From assembly GCA_020635995.1 (NCBI GenBank), contig JACJYS010000001.1:862256-926255 (forward strand): a stretch of 64,000 nucleotides of DNA, given 5' to 3'. Below, in pieces: positions 54,327 through 63,375 of this stretch (position 1 is its first letter; the number at the start of each line of letters is the position of its first letter). The notes below the pieces were generated by a model, which was not told the origin of the DNA, did no database searches, and saw only the letters and a program-made list of their open reading frames with translations. The stretch comes from Chitinophagales bacterium (GTDB lineage Bacteria; Bacteroidota; Bacteroidia; Chitinophagales; UBA8649). The position numbers and the translations under genes are program-made.

Positions 54327-54358
54327 CCCCTGCCGGATTTAGGACTTGCCGGCAGGGG
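54327..54358. repeat. GC-rich hairpin between ligase and YkuK gene
   Basis: Perfect 10-bp arms CCCCTGCCGG / CCGGCAGGGG with a 12-base loop. No T-run. It is markedly richer in G+C than its surroundings, so it is more likely a mobile palindrome than a terminator, though it could slow transcription. Confidence 0.55.
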
Positions 54359-54384
54359 CACGGTATGGATAAAACATAATAGAA

Positions 54385-54867
54385 ATGAAAACAAAAAATA
54401 CATGGAGAACCATAGGAGGAAAGCAGTTTGACAATAAAATTGAGCAACTTGTAGAGCAAGCTATTATTAACGAGCAAAGCAAGGGACACCGTTTAAAAAT
54501 TTGCGTAGGTACAGACTCACAGGGTTATAAAGGTTATACCGTTTATGCCTCTGTGGTAGTAATACTTCGTGAGGGAAAGGGCGGGTTTATGTTTATTAGA
54601 AACGAAAAAGAAACCCAAAAACGCACCGTAAAAGAGCGTATGATTAATGAAGTGGGAAAATCTGTAGAAGTGGCATATAGTATTTGCGATATATTGGATA
54701 AATACAATGTAGAATTAGAAGTGCATGCCGATATTAATACAGATCCACAGTTTAAATCTAATCCTGCGTTGAAAGATGCTATGGGCTATATTATGGGAAT
54801 GGGTTTTGTATTTAAAGCTAAGCCTTATGCCTTTGCCAGCTCCAGCTGTGCAGATAAGGTGGTGTGA
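54385..54867 (+). CDS. YkuK-family RNase H-like protein (DUF458)
   Basis: 160 residues, no signal. Blocks KICVGTDSQGYKGYTVYASVVV and ELEVHADINTDPQFKSNPALKDAMGYIMGMGF match the YkuK/DUF458 family, a predicted RNase H-fold protein; the Asp residues of GTDSQ and HADIN are the likely acidic pair. Catalysis is not proven for the family. It follows the RNA ligase by 68 bases on the same strand, so a joint RNA-processing role (cut or trim, then seal) is plausible but inferred. Confidence 0.8.
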   Translation: MKTKNTWRTIGGKQFDNKIEQLVEQAIINEQSKGHRLKICVGTDSQGYKGYTVYASVVVILREGKGGFMFIRNEKETQKRTVKERMINEVGKSVEVAYSICDILDKYNVELEVHADINTDPQFKSNPALKDAMGYIMGMGFVFKAKPYAFASSSCADKVV

Positions 54868-54903
54868 TACCAATTGTTAAAACAAAATAGTTTAAACTAT
54901 TTT
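54867..54903. repeat. Dispersed repeat, ATACCAATT family, copy B
   Basis: ATACCAATTG then CAAAATAG/CTATTTT palindrome arms (54883-54890 and 54897-54903). It begins at the stop codon of the YkuK gene. Confidence 0.6.
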
Positions 54904-54944
54904 AGACACAATATATAATGTAAATATTGCTCAAACAAGCCTCC

Positions 54945-57632
54945 CTAAAAATTATCAATTCCGGTAGAACCTAAAGGTTTTTTCCTAGTTAATTTTAGCT
55001 CCTGAAGTAGTGGCGATTTTACCCTTAATTCTATAGCATAAGTTTGTCTGTTTAGTGGGTAGGCTGTCCAATCAAAAGCCAATAACCAGCAGTGCAAATC
55101 TCTTTCTACACGAACGGTAGTTATGGTTAAATCTTTTCTTATAACATCAAATCCGGTTCTTAAATTAACTTGCCATTTAGGTGTTATATTTATATGCCCA
55201 CTTAGTGTAATACTATTGGTGGTAATATTTGTAGTATCGGGGTTTCCTAACATTCCTTTTTGCAAACCTATATTATAACCAATAGAAAGCGACCAAGGGA
55301 TATTAAAATCGTAAAATAGCTGTGGGTTGTTAAACACATATTCCTGTTCGCTAACTGTGCCTTGCTGTGGTTTATAATCTTTTTCTTGTTTAGATTTTCC
55401 TCTTAAATTAAAATTCAAAGCAATGTTAGCTCTGTCAAAACGTAGCAATCGTTTATTAGTACTAAAATAGCTTTTGTTAATTTCTCTATTTAAGCTATCA
55501 TGCAAAGCATACGGGCTGAAAGTACTATTAATATTCCAAGAAATTAATCCATTTAAAATATTAGAGCTGGCTCTAATAGTAAATGGTTGAATTTTTAATG
55601 AATCTGCTGTAAAATTATATCCCGTAGCAAAAGTAAGTTGGTCTATTAAAGGTACTTTTTTATACAGTTGCGTACTATCTTTTTTGTTCCTAAATTTTGC
55701 TTCAAAATTATTTCCTATTTCTATACCTACTATATTATTCATTTGATTGGGAGCACCACCAAAAGATAAAATAGAATTGAGTGTAGAAAATCTATCGTAT
55801 TCGTAGGTTTTGTTTTGGTCGGCATTATAATATGAAGAATAAAATTTCCATCTTTCATCAGAAAAATCAGGATTAAACTTATAAGTAAGCCGTGGTTTCA
55901 TAATATGCCTTATAGCTTTAAAATTTTTAGCTTTTTTAAAATTATAAATACCCGTTAAAGTGGTTGATAAATCTACACCTAAGTCAAAATTTCTAACAGC
56001 AAAAAAGCCGGTTTCATCGTTAGATAAATAGTCTTTGTAAACCATTCTACCATTTTCCATTATAGAATCGCCATAAAAATAACGGTCTTCGCGTTTAAAA
56101 AACCATTTTTCATTATAGTTGAAATAAGGATTAAAAGTGAAAAATTTAGCTATGTTAAAAGGAATATTTACACTTGCTTTTTGCATAATACCGTATCTAA
56201 TTTTATCAAGTGTTTCTGCTTTAAATAAAGTAGAATCGGTGGTAGAAACTGCGGCTTTGGCGTTTATGGAGTACGAAAAACGTATTTTTTCGTAAAAACG
56301 CTTTTTAGTGGTTTGTATTTTTCTTTCAAAAGGGTTGAAAGGCGTAACATTAAAAGTTACAGAAGGCATGGTAAATGAAATATTTCTATTAGAGAAATTT
56401 TGGGTATGCCCGGCATAAATAGAGAAGTTGTAAGGTTTATTTCTAAAAGTACGCCTTAAAGTTATGTTTGAGTTTGTTTGTGCGGTTAGTACTTTATCAT
56501 TGTTATCTAATCTTGATTTATTAAAACCGTTAGAGGAAGCATTTACACTGGCTTGAAAAGATAAATTAGGTCTTGCTTTATTATCCATTGTATGGTTCCA
56601 AATTATCTCATATTGATTAGTAGCTGTACTATTAGGTACAAATTTATCATCGGGAGGTAGTCTGTCATAAGAAACTTGAAAATTTCCGGATCGTTTGTAT
56701 AATTTTTTATAATCGGCTCCTACAGAAACACCAAAACGCCCTCGGGTAAAAACAGAACCTAAAAATGTTAAAGCTAATTTGTCATTAACAGCCCAATAGT
56801 ATCCTCCATTTTGAAGAAAAAATCCATAGTTGGGTTGCTCACCATATTGAGGCATTAAAATACCGCTACGCCTACCTTTTTTTGTAGGGAAAATACCAAA
56901 AGGCAAAGCCAAAGGTGTGTTGATGCCTTCCACTACTAAATCTACGGGACCCGTAACCATTACTTTATCCGGAATAACTTTACTTTTTCTTGCTTGAAAA
57001 TAAAAGTGAGGGTGGTCTATATTAGTACAAGTGGTAAATTTAGTTTTATAGCCGTACCATTCATTATATTCATTTTTTTGCACTATTTCACTGTGAATAA
57101 AAGCCCCGTCTTGCTCGGTAACTACCGCAAAAGTTCTTCCTTTTTTAGTTTTAAAATTGTACTGCATACTATCGGCACTGTATGTACCGCTGTTTTCAGT
57201 AAATTTAGCATCTTCTATTATGGCTCCGGTAGAATCTCTTTTGCCCCGCGAAGTAAGTGTATAAGTTGTCCAGTCAAATTCTATTTCATCGCTTTCTAAT
57301 TCTAAATCGGTGTATTTCATATAAGCACCGTTATATAAATACATCTTTTTGTTAGCTAAATCATAAACAATAGAATCTGTTGCTTTATAAGTAATAGGGC
57401 CGTCTATATCGCCATCGTCATAAACAATATTTGCAGTATCGGTTTGCGTTATTAAACTACTATCTTTTAGTGCAAGTGTTTGATTTAAAGTATCTGTAGC
57501 GGTTGTTAAACTTGTGTTAACAGTAGTATCCGAAGGTATATTTTGGCAAAAAACTTGCCCAGCACTAAGTAGTTGTACTAAAAAAGTGTACAGTATTATA
57601 AAAGATGTTGATTTAAACAGTTTTAGATACAA
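54945..57632 (-). CDS. lptD: LptD-like LPS assembly protein
   Basis: 895 residues with a signal peptide (cleavage near VFCQN). N-terminal OstA-type jelly-roll region (~70-240, with YNGAYMKYTDLELESDEIEFDW and VTGPVDLVVEGINTPLALPFGIFPTK) followed by a C-terminal beta-barrel region rich in alternating hydrophobic strands. Bacteroidota LptD proteins are divergent and lack some Cys, as here. Role: insertion of LPS into the outer leaflet. Divergently placed from the amidase gene; the OstA-like gene at 59902 is a related envelope component. Confidence 0.85.
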   Translation of the reverse strand: MYLKLFKSTSFIILYTFLVQLLSAGQVFCQNIPSDTTVNTSLTTATDTLNQTLALKDSSLITQTDTANIVYDDGDIDGPITYKATDSIVYDLANKKMYLYNGAYMKYTDLELESDEIEFDWTTYTLTSRGKRDSTGAIIEDAKFTENSGTYSADSMQYNFKTKKGRTFAVVTEQDGAFIHSEIVQKNEYNEWYGYKTKFTTCTNIDHPHFYFQARKSKVIPDKVMVTGPVDLVVEGINTPLALPFGIFPTKKGRRSGILMPQYGEQPNYGFFLQNGGYYWAVNDKLALTFLGSVFTRGRFGVSVGADYKKLYKRSGNFQVSYDRLPPDDKFVPNSTATNQYEIIWNHTMDNKARPNLSFQASVNASSNGFNKSRLDNNDKVLTAQTNSNITLRRTFRNKPYNFSIYAGHTQNFSNRNISFTMPSVTFNVTPFNPFERKIQTTKKRFYEKIRFSYSINAKAAVSTTDSTLFKAETLDKIRYGIMQKASVNIPFNIAKFFTFNPYFNYNEKWFFKREDRYFYGDSIMENGRMVYKDYLSNDETGFFAVRNFDLGVDLSTTLTGIYNFKKAKNFKAIRHIMKPRLTYKFNPDFSDERWKFYSSYYNADQNKTYEYDRFSTLNSILSFGGAPNQMNNIVGIEIGNNFEAKFRNKKDSTQLYKKVPLIDQLTFATGYNFTADSLKIQPFTIRASSNILNGLISWNINSTFSPYALHDSLNREINKSYFSTNKRLLRFDRANIALNFNLRGKSKQEKDYKPQQGTVSEQEYVFNNPQLFYDFNIPWSLSIGYNIGLQKGMLGNPDTTNITTNSITLSGHINITPKWQVNLRTGFDVIRKDLTITTVRVERDLHCWLLAFDWTAYPLNRQTYAIELRVKSPLLQELKLTRKKPLGSTGIDNF

Positions 57633-57680
57633 AATATGGTTCGTAATTTTACTAATTAATAAATCAAGCTAAAAGCAGCT

Positions 57681-58799
57681 ATGAATTATAAAGGCAAAAA
57701 TAAAATTTATAACGTTAATCCACTACGAATATTACTAATTATTATTCTTTTGTTTGGACTAAATTTGAATGCCCAGCAAGTTAAGAAGGTAATAATAGAT
57801 GCCGGACATGGCGGAAAAGACCCCGGAGCTATAGGTGCAACGGGCAAAAAAGAGAAAGATATAGTGTTGAAAATTGCCCAAAAAACGGCAAAATACCTAC
57901 AAGAAAACTTTCCGGATTTAAAAGTAGAGCTTACCCGAGATAGCGATGTTTTTTTAGAATTGCACGAGCGTTCTACCATTGCCAATAAAAGGGGAGCAGA
58001 CTTGTTTGTATCTATCCATGCCAATTCCGCATCTAATCCCAGTGCTCATGGTACAGAAACCTACGTTTTAGGTTTACACCGTACGGAGGCTAACTTAGAA
58101 GTGGCAAAAAGGGAAAACTCGGTAATAGAATTAGAAGATAATACCGCAGAAAATTATCAGTTTAATCCTAATTCGCCAGAGGGGCATATAATGATGAGTA
58201 TGGCTCAAAATGCTTATTTAGATCAAAGTATAGAAGTGGCAACAAATGTGCAAAGTCAGTTTGAACAGCGAGTAAATAGATACAATAGAGGCGTGCGTCA
58301 AGCTGGATTTTATGTTTTGTACAAAACTACAATGCCGAGTATTTTAATAGAATTAGGGTTTTTATCTAACCCCGAGGAAGAGCAATTTTTAAGTTCGGTA
58401 ACAGGGCAAGATTATATGGCATCGGCTATATATAGGGCTATAAAAGAGTATAAACAGCACGTAGATGCTATGTGGACAGAAAATCAGAAGTCTAAAAATG
58501 AGCAATTAGCAACTCAAAAAGCAGAAGCAGACAAGGAGGGTAGAATTTTTAAAATTCAGGTTTATGCTTCAAAAAATCCGGCATGCAAAACTTGTAAAGT
58601 GTATAAAGATTTTGACAATGTAGAGGTAGAAAAAGCCAGCAATGGAGTTTATCGCCATGTGGTAAATGAATATGACTCATACGAAAGTGCCGCTGCCGAT
58701 TTATTAAGTGTTACAAAAAAAGGCTATAAAGGTGCTTATATAGTAGCCTATAAAGATGGCAAAAGAGTACAAGTTTTTGATGTTACAACAGGCAATTGA
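57681..58799 (+). CDS. N-acetylmuramoyl-L-alanine amidase with SPOR-like tail
   Basis: 372 residues, signal-anchor at ~16-30. Zn amidase_3 domain (~38-255): VIIDAGHGGKDPGA gives His, and later ELHERSTIANKRGADLFVSIHANS and PSILIELGFLSNPEEE complete the metal and catalytic Glu set. The C-terminus (~285-372) is a SPOR-like peptidoglycan-binding domain (FKIQVYASKNPACKTCKVYKDF...GYKGAYIVAYKDGKRV). Splits daughter-cell peptidoglycan. It is the first of three envelope genes in the same direction (with MlaD-like and OstA-like). Confidence 0.93.
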   Translation: MNYKGKNKIYNVNPLRILLIIILLFGLNLNAQQVKKVIIDAGHGGKDPGAIGATGKKEKDIVLKIAQKTAKYLQENFPDLKVELTRDSDVFLELHERSTIANKRGADLFVSIHANSASNPSAHGTETYVLGLHRTEANLEVAKRENSVIELEDNTAENYQFNPNSPEGHIMMSMAQNAYLDQSIEVATNVQSQFEQRVNRYNRGVRQAGFYVLYKTTMPSILIELGFLSNPEEEQFLSSVTGQDYMASAIYRAIKEYKQHVDAMWTENQKSKNEQLATQKAEADKEGRIFKIQVYASKNPACKTCKVYKDFDNVEVEKASNGVYRHVVNEYDSYESAAADLLSVTKKGYKGAYIVAYKDGKRVQVFDVTTGN

Positions 58800-58881
58800 C
58801 TTATTCTTAGGTTTTGTTTGTTTTATTCATATTTCCTTTAAAATATTTCCTTAACTTTGGCTTTCATAAATTTTAATAAGC

Positions 58882-59871
58882 GTGTCTAAAGAAATTAAAG
58901 TAGCCATATTTGTCATTGTAACCTTAGTAGTATTTATATTAGGAATGAACTTTTTGAAAGGGAAAGGATTTTTTGATAACAACACCCATTATTATGCTAT
59001 ATTTGACCAAATAGGAGGTCTTTATTCGTCTGACCCTGTGGTAGTTAATGGTTTTCAAGTAGGGAAAATAGGTGAGCTACATCTTATAGAAAAAGGTACA
59101 AACAAAGGGAAAATTTTAGCTGAATTAGTTATTAGAGATGATATAGAAGTGCCTAAAGGTTCAAAAGCTATTTTATTTAGTGCCGATTTGCTTGGCGAAA
59201 TGAATGTAAAACTACTTTTTGATGATAAATCAACTCAAAACCACGTAGATGGAGATACCATAAGCACCAATATTCAAGGTACTATTTTAGAAGAATTGGG
59301 CGGAGAAATAACACCGCTTACCGATAAATTGAATTTAACTTTAGAAAATGTGAATAAGTTATTTGATTTTGAGAAAGAAAATAATGAAACATTAAACTAT
59401 ACTTTAAAATCAATAAATGAGCTTTTAGATACTTATAACAATGTAGGTTTAACCTTAAATAAGCGTTTAGATGTGCAAATGGCAGCTTTAGATGCTACAC
59501 TTAAAAACTTAGAAAGTTTAACAGCCACCTTAAAAAACAACGAAGGAAATATAGACGAAATTTTAACCAACTTCAATTCTTTAAGTAGCTCTTTAAATGA
59601 ATTAAAACTTCAAGAAACATTAAATAGTGTAAACAGTACAGTAGCCAGTTTAAATGACGCTGTAGATAAATTTTCTGACCCTTCAAATACCGTAGGTGCA
59701 TTATTAAATGAGAGAAGTATTTACGATAATTTAGAAAAATCTACAGAAAGTTTAAATGTATTGCTAAATGACGTGCGTGTTAATCCTAAGCGTTATATAA
59801 ATATTAATGTTTTTGGTGGAGGTAAGAAAAAAAATGAAATACCACCACTAAAAGCTTCCGATTTAGAATAA
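58882..59871 (+). CDS. MlaD/MCE-domain protein
   Basis: 329 residues starting at GTG (58882). One N-terminal transmembrane anchor (~5-25, then FLKGKGFF) and an MCE domain with YYAIFDQIGGLYSSDPVVVNGFQVGKIGEL, followed by a long helical coiled-coil region (~150-300). MlaD-type rings take part in phospholipid trafficking between membranes. The MlaE and MlaF partners are not in this window. It lies 82 bases after the amidase and 30 before the OstA-like gene. Confidence 0.9.
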   Translation: MSKEIKVAIFVIVTLVVFILGMNFLKGKGFFDNNTHYYAIFDQIGGLYSSDPVVVNGFQVGKIGELHLIEKGTNKGKILAELVIRDDIEVPKGSKAILFSADLLGEMNVKLLFDDKSTQNHVDGDTISTNIQGTILEELGGEITPLTDKLNLTLENVNKLFDFEKENNETLNYTLKSINELLDTYNNVGLTLNKRLDVQMAALDATLKNLESLTATLKNNEGNIDEILTNFNSLSSSLNELKLQETLNSVNSTVASLNDAVDKFSDPSNTVGALLNERSIYDNLEKSTESLNVLLNDVRVNPKRYININVFGGGKKKNEIPPLKASDLE

Positions 59872-59901
59872 AATAAATAAGCATACGTTTAATACAGCAA
59901 G

Positions 59902-61443
59902 ATGCTACAAAAGTTTTTCTTTACATTTTCACTTATTTTCTTAGGTGTGTTTTTGTTTGCACAAAAAACAGTTGATTTATCTACAAATGATGCTAAAGAA
60001 GATACATCTTCATATAAAGAAGTAGAAATAATACATGCCGATAAACTACAGTTTAATACGCTGCCTTCGGGCGTTCAAATAAGAAAATTGGTAGGGAATG
60101 TTGAGTTAAAACACGACTCAACATTAATGTACTGCGATAGTGCCTACATATACACACAAACCAACACTGTAGATGCTTGGGGACACATACATATTAATAA
60201 CAATGACAGCATACACGCCTATTCTAATACCTTAAAATACGATGGCAATACCCGAAAAGCAAAATTAATAGGCAATGCACGGCTTGAAGATGGCAGCAAA
60301 ACACTGTATAGCGATGTGCTGAACTATGATATGAAAAATGAAATAGGCTCGTACAATACAGGTGGAAAATTAGATATGGATAGCACAGTGCTTACCAGCA
60401 AAATAGGATATTATTATACTAAAACTAAGGTGGTACATTTTAAAGATAGCGTGCTTATTATAGACCCCGAGTATAGATTAGAATCGGATACTATGCACTA
60501 TTTTACACAAACCAAAGTGGCAAAATTTTATGGGCCTACCACCATTTATAATAATAGTAGCACTATAAACTGCGTGTTAGGAACTTATGATACCAATAGA
60601 GAAATAGCCACTTTTGGCAAAGGAACAGTTATTAATAATGCACCTCAAACATTGTATTCCGATAGTTTGTATTATGAAAGATTTAGAGGCTACGGAAAAA
60701 CATTTTACTATTTTGATTTTAATGATATAGAAATGAAAGCAGGAATGGAAGGAACTACTGCTGAATATTTTGAAAATAACCAAGAGATAATAGCTTATAA
60801 CCGCCCTATGCTTAAAGTGGATCAAGATGGCGATACTTTATTTTTAAGAGGAGATATTATTCATACTAAAGAAAACCCCGAACATGGTTTTAAAGAATTT
60901 TGGAGTTTTAATAGTGTAAGAATATTCAAATCAGATTTGCAAGGCATAGCAGACAGTTTGTTTTTTTCTTATCAAGATTCTATCATGCGTATGTTTGACG
61001 AGCCAATACTATGGAATGAAAACAACCAAATGCTTGGCGATACTATATTTGTATATACAGTGAATGAAAAAGTAGATAAAGTTCGTTTTTTTGAAAATGG
61101 GTTTGTTAGTATGTTTTCAAAAGGCGATTTATTTGACCAAATAAGAGGAAAAACTATAACGGCACTTTTTAAAGATAATGAAATGCAGAAAATGATAGCC
61201 GATAAAAATGCAGAAAGTTTGTACTACGGCAAAAATGATGATGAAGAGTATGTAGGAGCAAACAATGCAAATTCGGAACGCATTATTGTGTATATGAAAG
61301 AAAAAGAAGTAGATCATATTACTTTTATAAAAGAACCCGAAGCATTATTTACGCCTATGCGTATGCTAAGCGAAAGCAATAAATATTTAAAAGGATTTAC
61401 ATGGCATATTGCCCTACGACCAAAAGACAAGTTTGATTTGTAG
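59902..61443 (+). CDS. OstA-like (LptA-domain) protein
   Basis: 513 residues with a signal peptide (cleavage near LFAQ). Repeated OstA-type strands: GVQIRKLVGNVELKHDSTLMYCDSAYIYTQTNTVDAWGHI and NTLKYDGNTRKAKLIGNARLED are typical of the LptA/LptC/LptD-N jelly roll. It probably belongs to the periplasmic LPS bridge or a related glycolipid path. The C-terminal half is less conserved. Same transcription direction as the MlaD-like gene. Confidence 0.85.
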   Translation: MLQKFFFTFSLIFLGVFLFAQKTVDLSTNDAKEDTSSYKEVEIIHADKLQFNTLPSGVQIRKLVGNVELKHDSTLMYCDSAYIYTQTNTVDAWGHIHINNNDSIHAYSNTLKYDGNTRKAKLIGNARLEDGSKTLYSDVLNYDMKNEIGSYNTGGKLDMDSTVLTSKIGYYYTKTKVVHFKDSVLIIDPEYRLESDTMHYFTQTKVAKFYGPTTIYNNSSTINCVLGTYDTNREIATFGKGTVINNAPQTLYSDSLYYERFRGYGKTFYYFDFNDIEMKAGMEGTTAEYFENNQEIIAYNRPMLKVDQDGDTLFLRGDIIHTKENPEHGFKEFWSFNSVRIFKSDLQGIADSLFFSYQDSIMRMFDEPILWNENNQMLGDTIFVYTVNEKVDKVRFFENGFVSMFSKGDLFDQIRGKTITALFKDNEMQKMIADKNAESLYYGKNDDEEYVGANNANSERIIVYMKEKEVDHITFIKEPEALFTPMRMLSESNKYLKGFTWHIALRPKDKFDL

Positions 61444-61646
61444 AATGAGCAATAATCAACTCCTCCCATTTCCTCCTAAAAAACCTCTTAATTTTCAAAA
61501 TATATTTTATATTTACATTTGAAAAGCCCGAGTTTTGTGGGTTAATGCACAGATTCCTGTTAGCAACAAATTTCCGAAAAATCGTAAAATCAAGAAAATT
61601 AAAAACTGAATTGATTATTTTGTATCTTTAAAGAAAGATTTTAACA

Positions 61647-61889
61647 ATGGATTTAGAAGCAAGAAAAATATCATTTGTTCAAGAGTTTCTAAGACTACAA
61701 AACGAAGAAATCATTAGCGGACTTGAAAAATTATTAAGGAAAAGAAAAGCGGAATTGATTGAAAAAAACTTTATGCCAATGACAATGGAGCAGTATAATG
61801 CTGAAATTGACCAAGCAATGGAAGATTCAAAAAATGGACGAATGATAAAAGCAACCGATTTAAAAGCTAAAATCCAAAAATGGAGTTAG
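61647..61889 (+). CDS. Antitoxin-like small protein
   Basis: 80 residues; amphipathic N-terminal helix (SFVQEFLRLQNEEIISGLEKLLRKRK) and a short C-terminal part with MTMEQYNAEIDQAMEDSKNGRMIKATDL, the pattern of antitoxins paired with ParE/RelE toxins in Bacteroidota. Its stop overlaps the toxin start by 10 bases, giving a coupled pair. The toxin is broken (next entry), so the antitoxin may be a decaying remnant. Confidence 0.7.
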   Translation: MDLEARKISFVQEFLRLQNEEIISGLEKLLRKRKAELIEKNFMPMTMEQYNAEIDQAMEDSKNGRMIKATDLKAKIQKWS

Positions 61890-62197
61890 ACGTTTATTGG
61901 TTAGAACTTGCCGAAAACAAATTAGAAGATATTTACATTTACTATTCCGTAAAAGCTAGCAAGAAAATTGCCCAAAAGTTAGTTGCCGGAATAGTTGACC
62001 GAACAATCGGAATTGAAAAGTAACCTAAAAAGGGAGCTATAGAATCCAGCCTAAAGCATAGAGAACAAGAATTTAGATACTTGGTTTTCAAAAACTATAA
62101 AATAATCTATTGGATTAATTATGAATTTGGGCGTATTGAAATTGCAAATGTTTTTGACGCCAGACAAGACCCTGAAAAAATAAGCAAAACAAAATAA
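61880..62197 (+). pseudogene. ParE/RelE-type toxin with an in-frame stop
   Basis: Read through, the frame encodes 105 residues: YWLELAENKLEDIYIYYSVKAS at the start and, after one TAA at codon 48 (62021-62023), KHREQEFRYLVFKNYKIIYWINYEFGRIEIANVFDARQDP, the standard C-terminal core of ParE/RelE toxins. A single C-to-T change from CAA would create this stop, and the rest is in phase without frameshift. The toxin is therefore probably inactive. Overlaps the antitoxin gene by 10 bases. Confidence 0.8.
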
Positions 62198-62202
62198 TGA
62201 TT

Positions 62203-62283
62203 GTTGCCAACAACTAAGTTTTCGTTGCGTCCGAAGAATGTACAATGAATCCGCTACAGGCGGAGAACGCAACCGGTTGTTGT
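62203..62283. repeat. Long imperfect stem-loop after the toxin remnant
   Basis: CCAACAAC (62207-62214) pairs with GTTGTTG (62276-62282), and an inner GTTGCGT/ACGCAAC pairing is visible. The sequence GTTGCCAACAA at its start repeats, with two changes, GTTAGCAACAA at 61559-61569 before the antitoxin. The TA pair is thus bracketed by direct repeats, as for a gene cassette. An attC-like role is only a guess. Confidence 0.4.
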
Positions 62284-62313
62284 AGAATGTTGATGATTAG
62301 AAAGATAGATGTA

Positions 62314-62351
62314 ATACCAATTTTTTAATTCAAAATAGTCTAATCTATTTT
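62314..62351. repeat. Dispersed repeat, ATACCAATT family, copy C
   Basis: ATACCAATTT followed by CAAAATAG/CTATTTT arms (62331-62338 and 62345-62351), in the gap before the prenyltransferase end. Confidence 0.6.
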
Positions 62352-62378
62352 AGATTTTATGTAGGTAGTACAATATAA

Positions 62379-63245
62379 TTAGAATAAAACAGGAATTAAA
62401 ATACCTGCTATCATGATATATTTTAACAGTAAACTGGCTGTTTTATAACTTTTTGTAGTCTTAGCAGATAGTATTATAAACATAAAAGCTAAAAAAAGTA
62501 GGAATATTATAGCTAAATCAACGTGTATGATACCCATTGGTCTATCTGCTCCAAAAAATATTAATGAAATAAATACAGCCATACTTACCGTAATTAATAT
62601 TGCTTTTGTACCTTTTATACCTATTATTCTAACCCAACTTATCCTATTGGCTATTGCATCTCCACTTTCATCTTCTATGTCTTTTACCACTTCTCTTAGC
62701 CAATTAATTATAAAAGCAATGGCAGCATAAAACCATATAAATATCTCTTTAAAAAAATAGTATTTTTCCGTATAAAAATAGTGGTTAACCTCTACATAAA
62801 AACACAGCAATATTACCAATGCCGTTAGTCCGGAAATTAAAACATTACCCACAATTTTATATTTACTTAAAAACCAAGCATAAAAAATAAGACTAATGCT
62901 TGTTGAAACATAAATACCAAAGAGTTTTACAAGACTTTCTTTACAAACAATAAAACCTATAGTATTTCCTAAAATTAGCAACGATATGGCTACAAATAAA
63001 TATACTTTTTTGTTAGAAGAATTTATAACTCCGGTTTTGTTATTTGCCTTGTCAATTTCAATATCGGCTATGTCATTTAATAAGTATCCACCCAAAGCAA
63101 TACTTGTGGTGCTTAAAATTAATAGGGCTAAAATATTAACACTATAGTGCTGTACAACAAATTGAGAAACAATAAATTGTGTAAAAGCAATCATTAGTAT
63201 ATTAACTACCCTAAAGGTTTTAAATATTGAAGTTATTTGTTGCAA
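62379..63245 (-). CDS. UbiA-family prenyltransferase
   Basis: 288 residues, about eight to nine transmembrane helices. First Asp-rich motif NDIADIEID (~56-64) followed by KANNKTG, and a second REVVKDIEDESGD (~184-196) are the two Mg/prenyl-diphosphate motifs. Closest recognised type is the geranylgeranylglycerol-phosphate/menaquinone group; the acceptor is not clear. Standard Bacteroidota gene. It is convergent with nothing; the next gene (hutU) starts 130 bases away in the opposite direction. Confidence 0.9.
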   Translation of the reverse strand: MQQITSIFKTFRVVNILMIAFTQFIVSQFVVQHYSVNILALLILSTTSIALGGYLLNDIADIEIDKANNKTGVINSSNKKVYLFVAISLLILGNTIGFIVCKESLVKLFGIYVSTSISLIFYAWFLSKYKIVGNVLISGLTALVILLCFYVEVNHYFYTEKYYFFKEIFIWFYAAIAFIINWLREVVKDIEDESGDAIANRISWVRIIGIKGTKAILITVSMAVFISLIFFGADRPMGIIHVDLAIIFLLFLAFMFIILSAKTTKSYKTASLLLKYIMIAGILIPVLF

Positions 63246-63350
63246 ATGCCTATTTTATTTTTCAAAGCTAAAGTCTTTCTTATGAATTATTATAATAAAG
63301 CTGTAGAATTTCAAATTCAAGCACAATTATTATTAACCACTATACTTATT

Positions 63351-63358
63351 TACCTTTG
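63351..63358 (+). promoter_or_regulatory. -7 promoter element of hutU
   Basis: TACCTTTG, exact match to TAnnTTTG, 17 bases before the hutU ATG. Confidence 0.6.
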
Positions 63359-63375
63359 CATAAAAAATACGAAGT

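Noticed and set aside
61880..62197. TAA in the toxin read as a recoded glutamine codon
   Set aside because: The array's Gln anticodon is TTG, which does not read TAA, and other genes end normally in TAA; a nonsense change is simpler.
62203..62283. Definite integron attC site
   Set aside because: Core sites do not match the GTTRRRY/RYYYAAC consensus and no integrase is in the window; kept only as a stem-loop.
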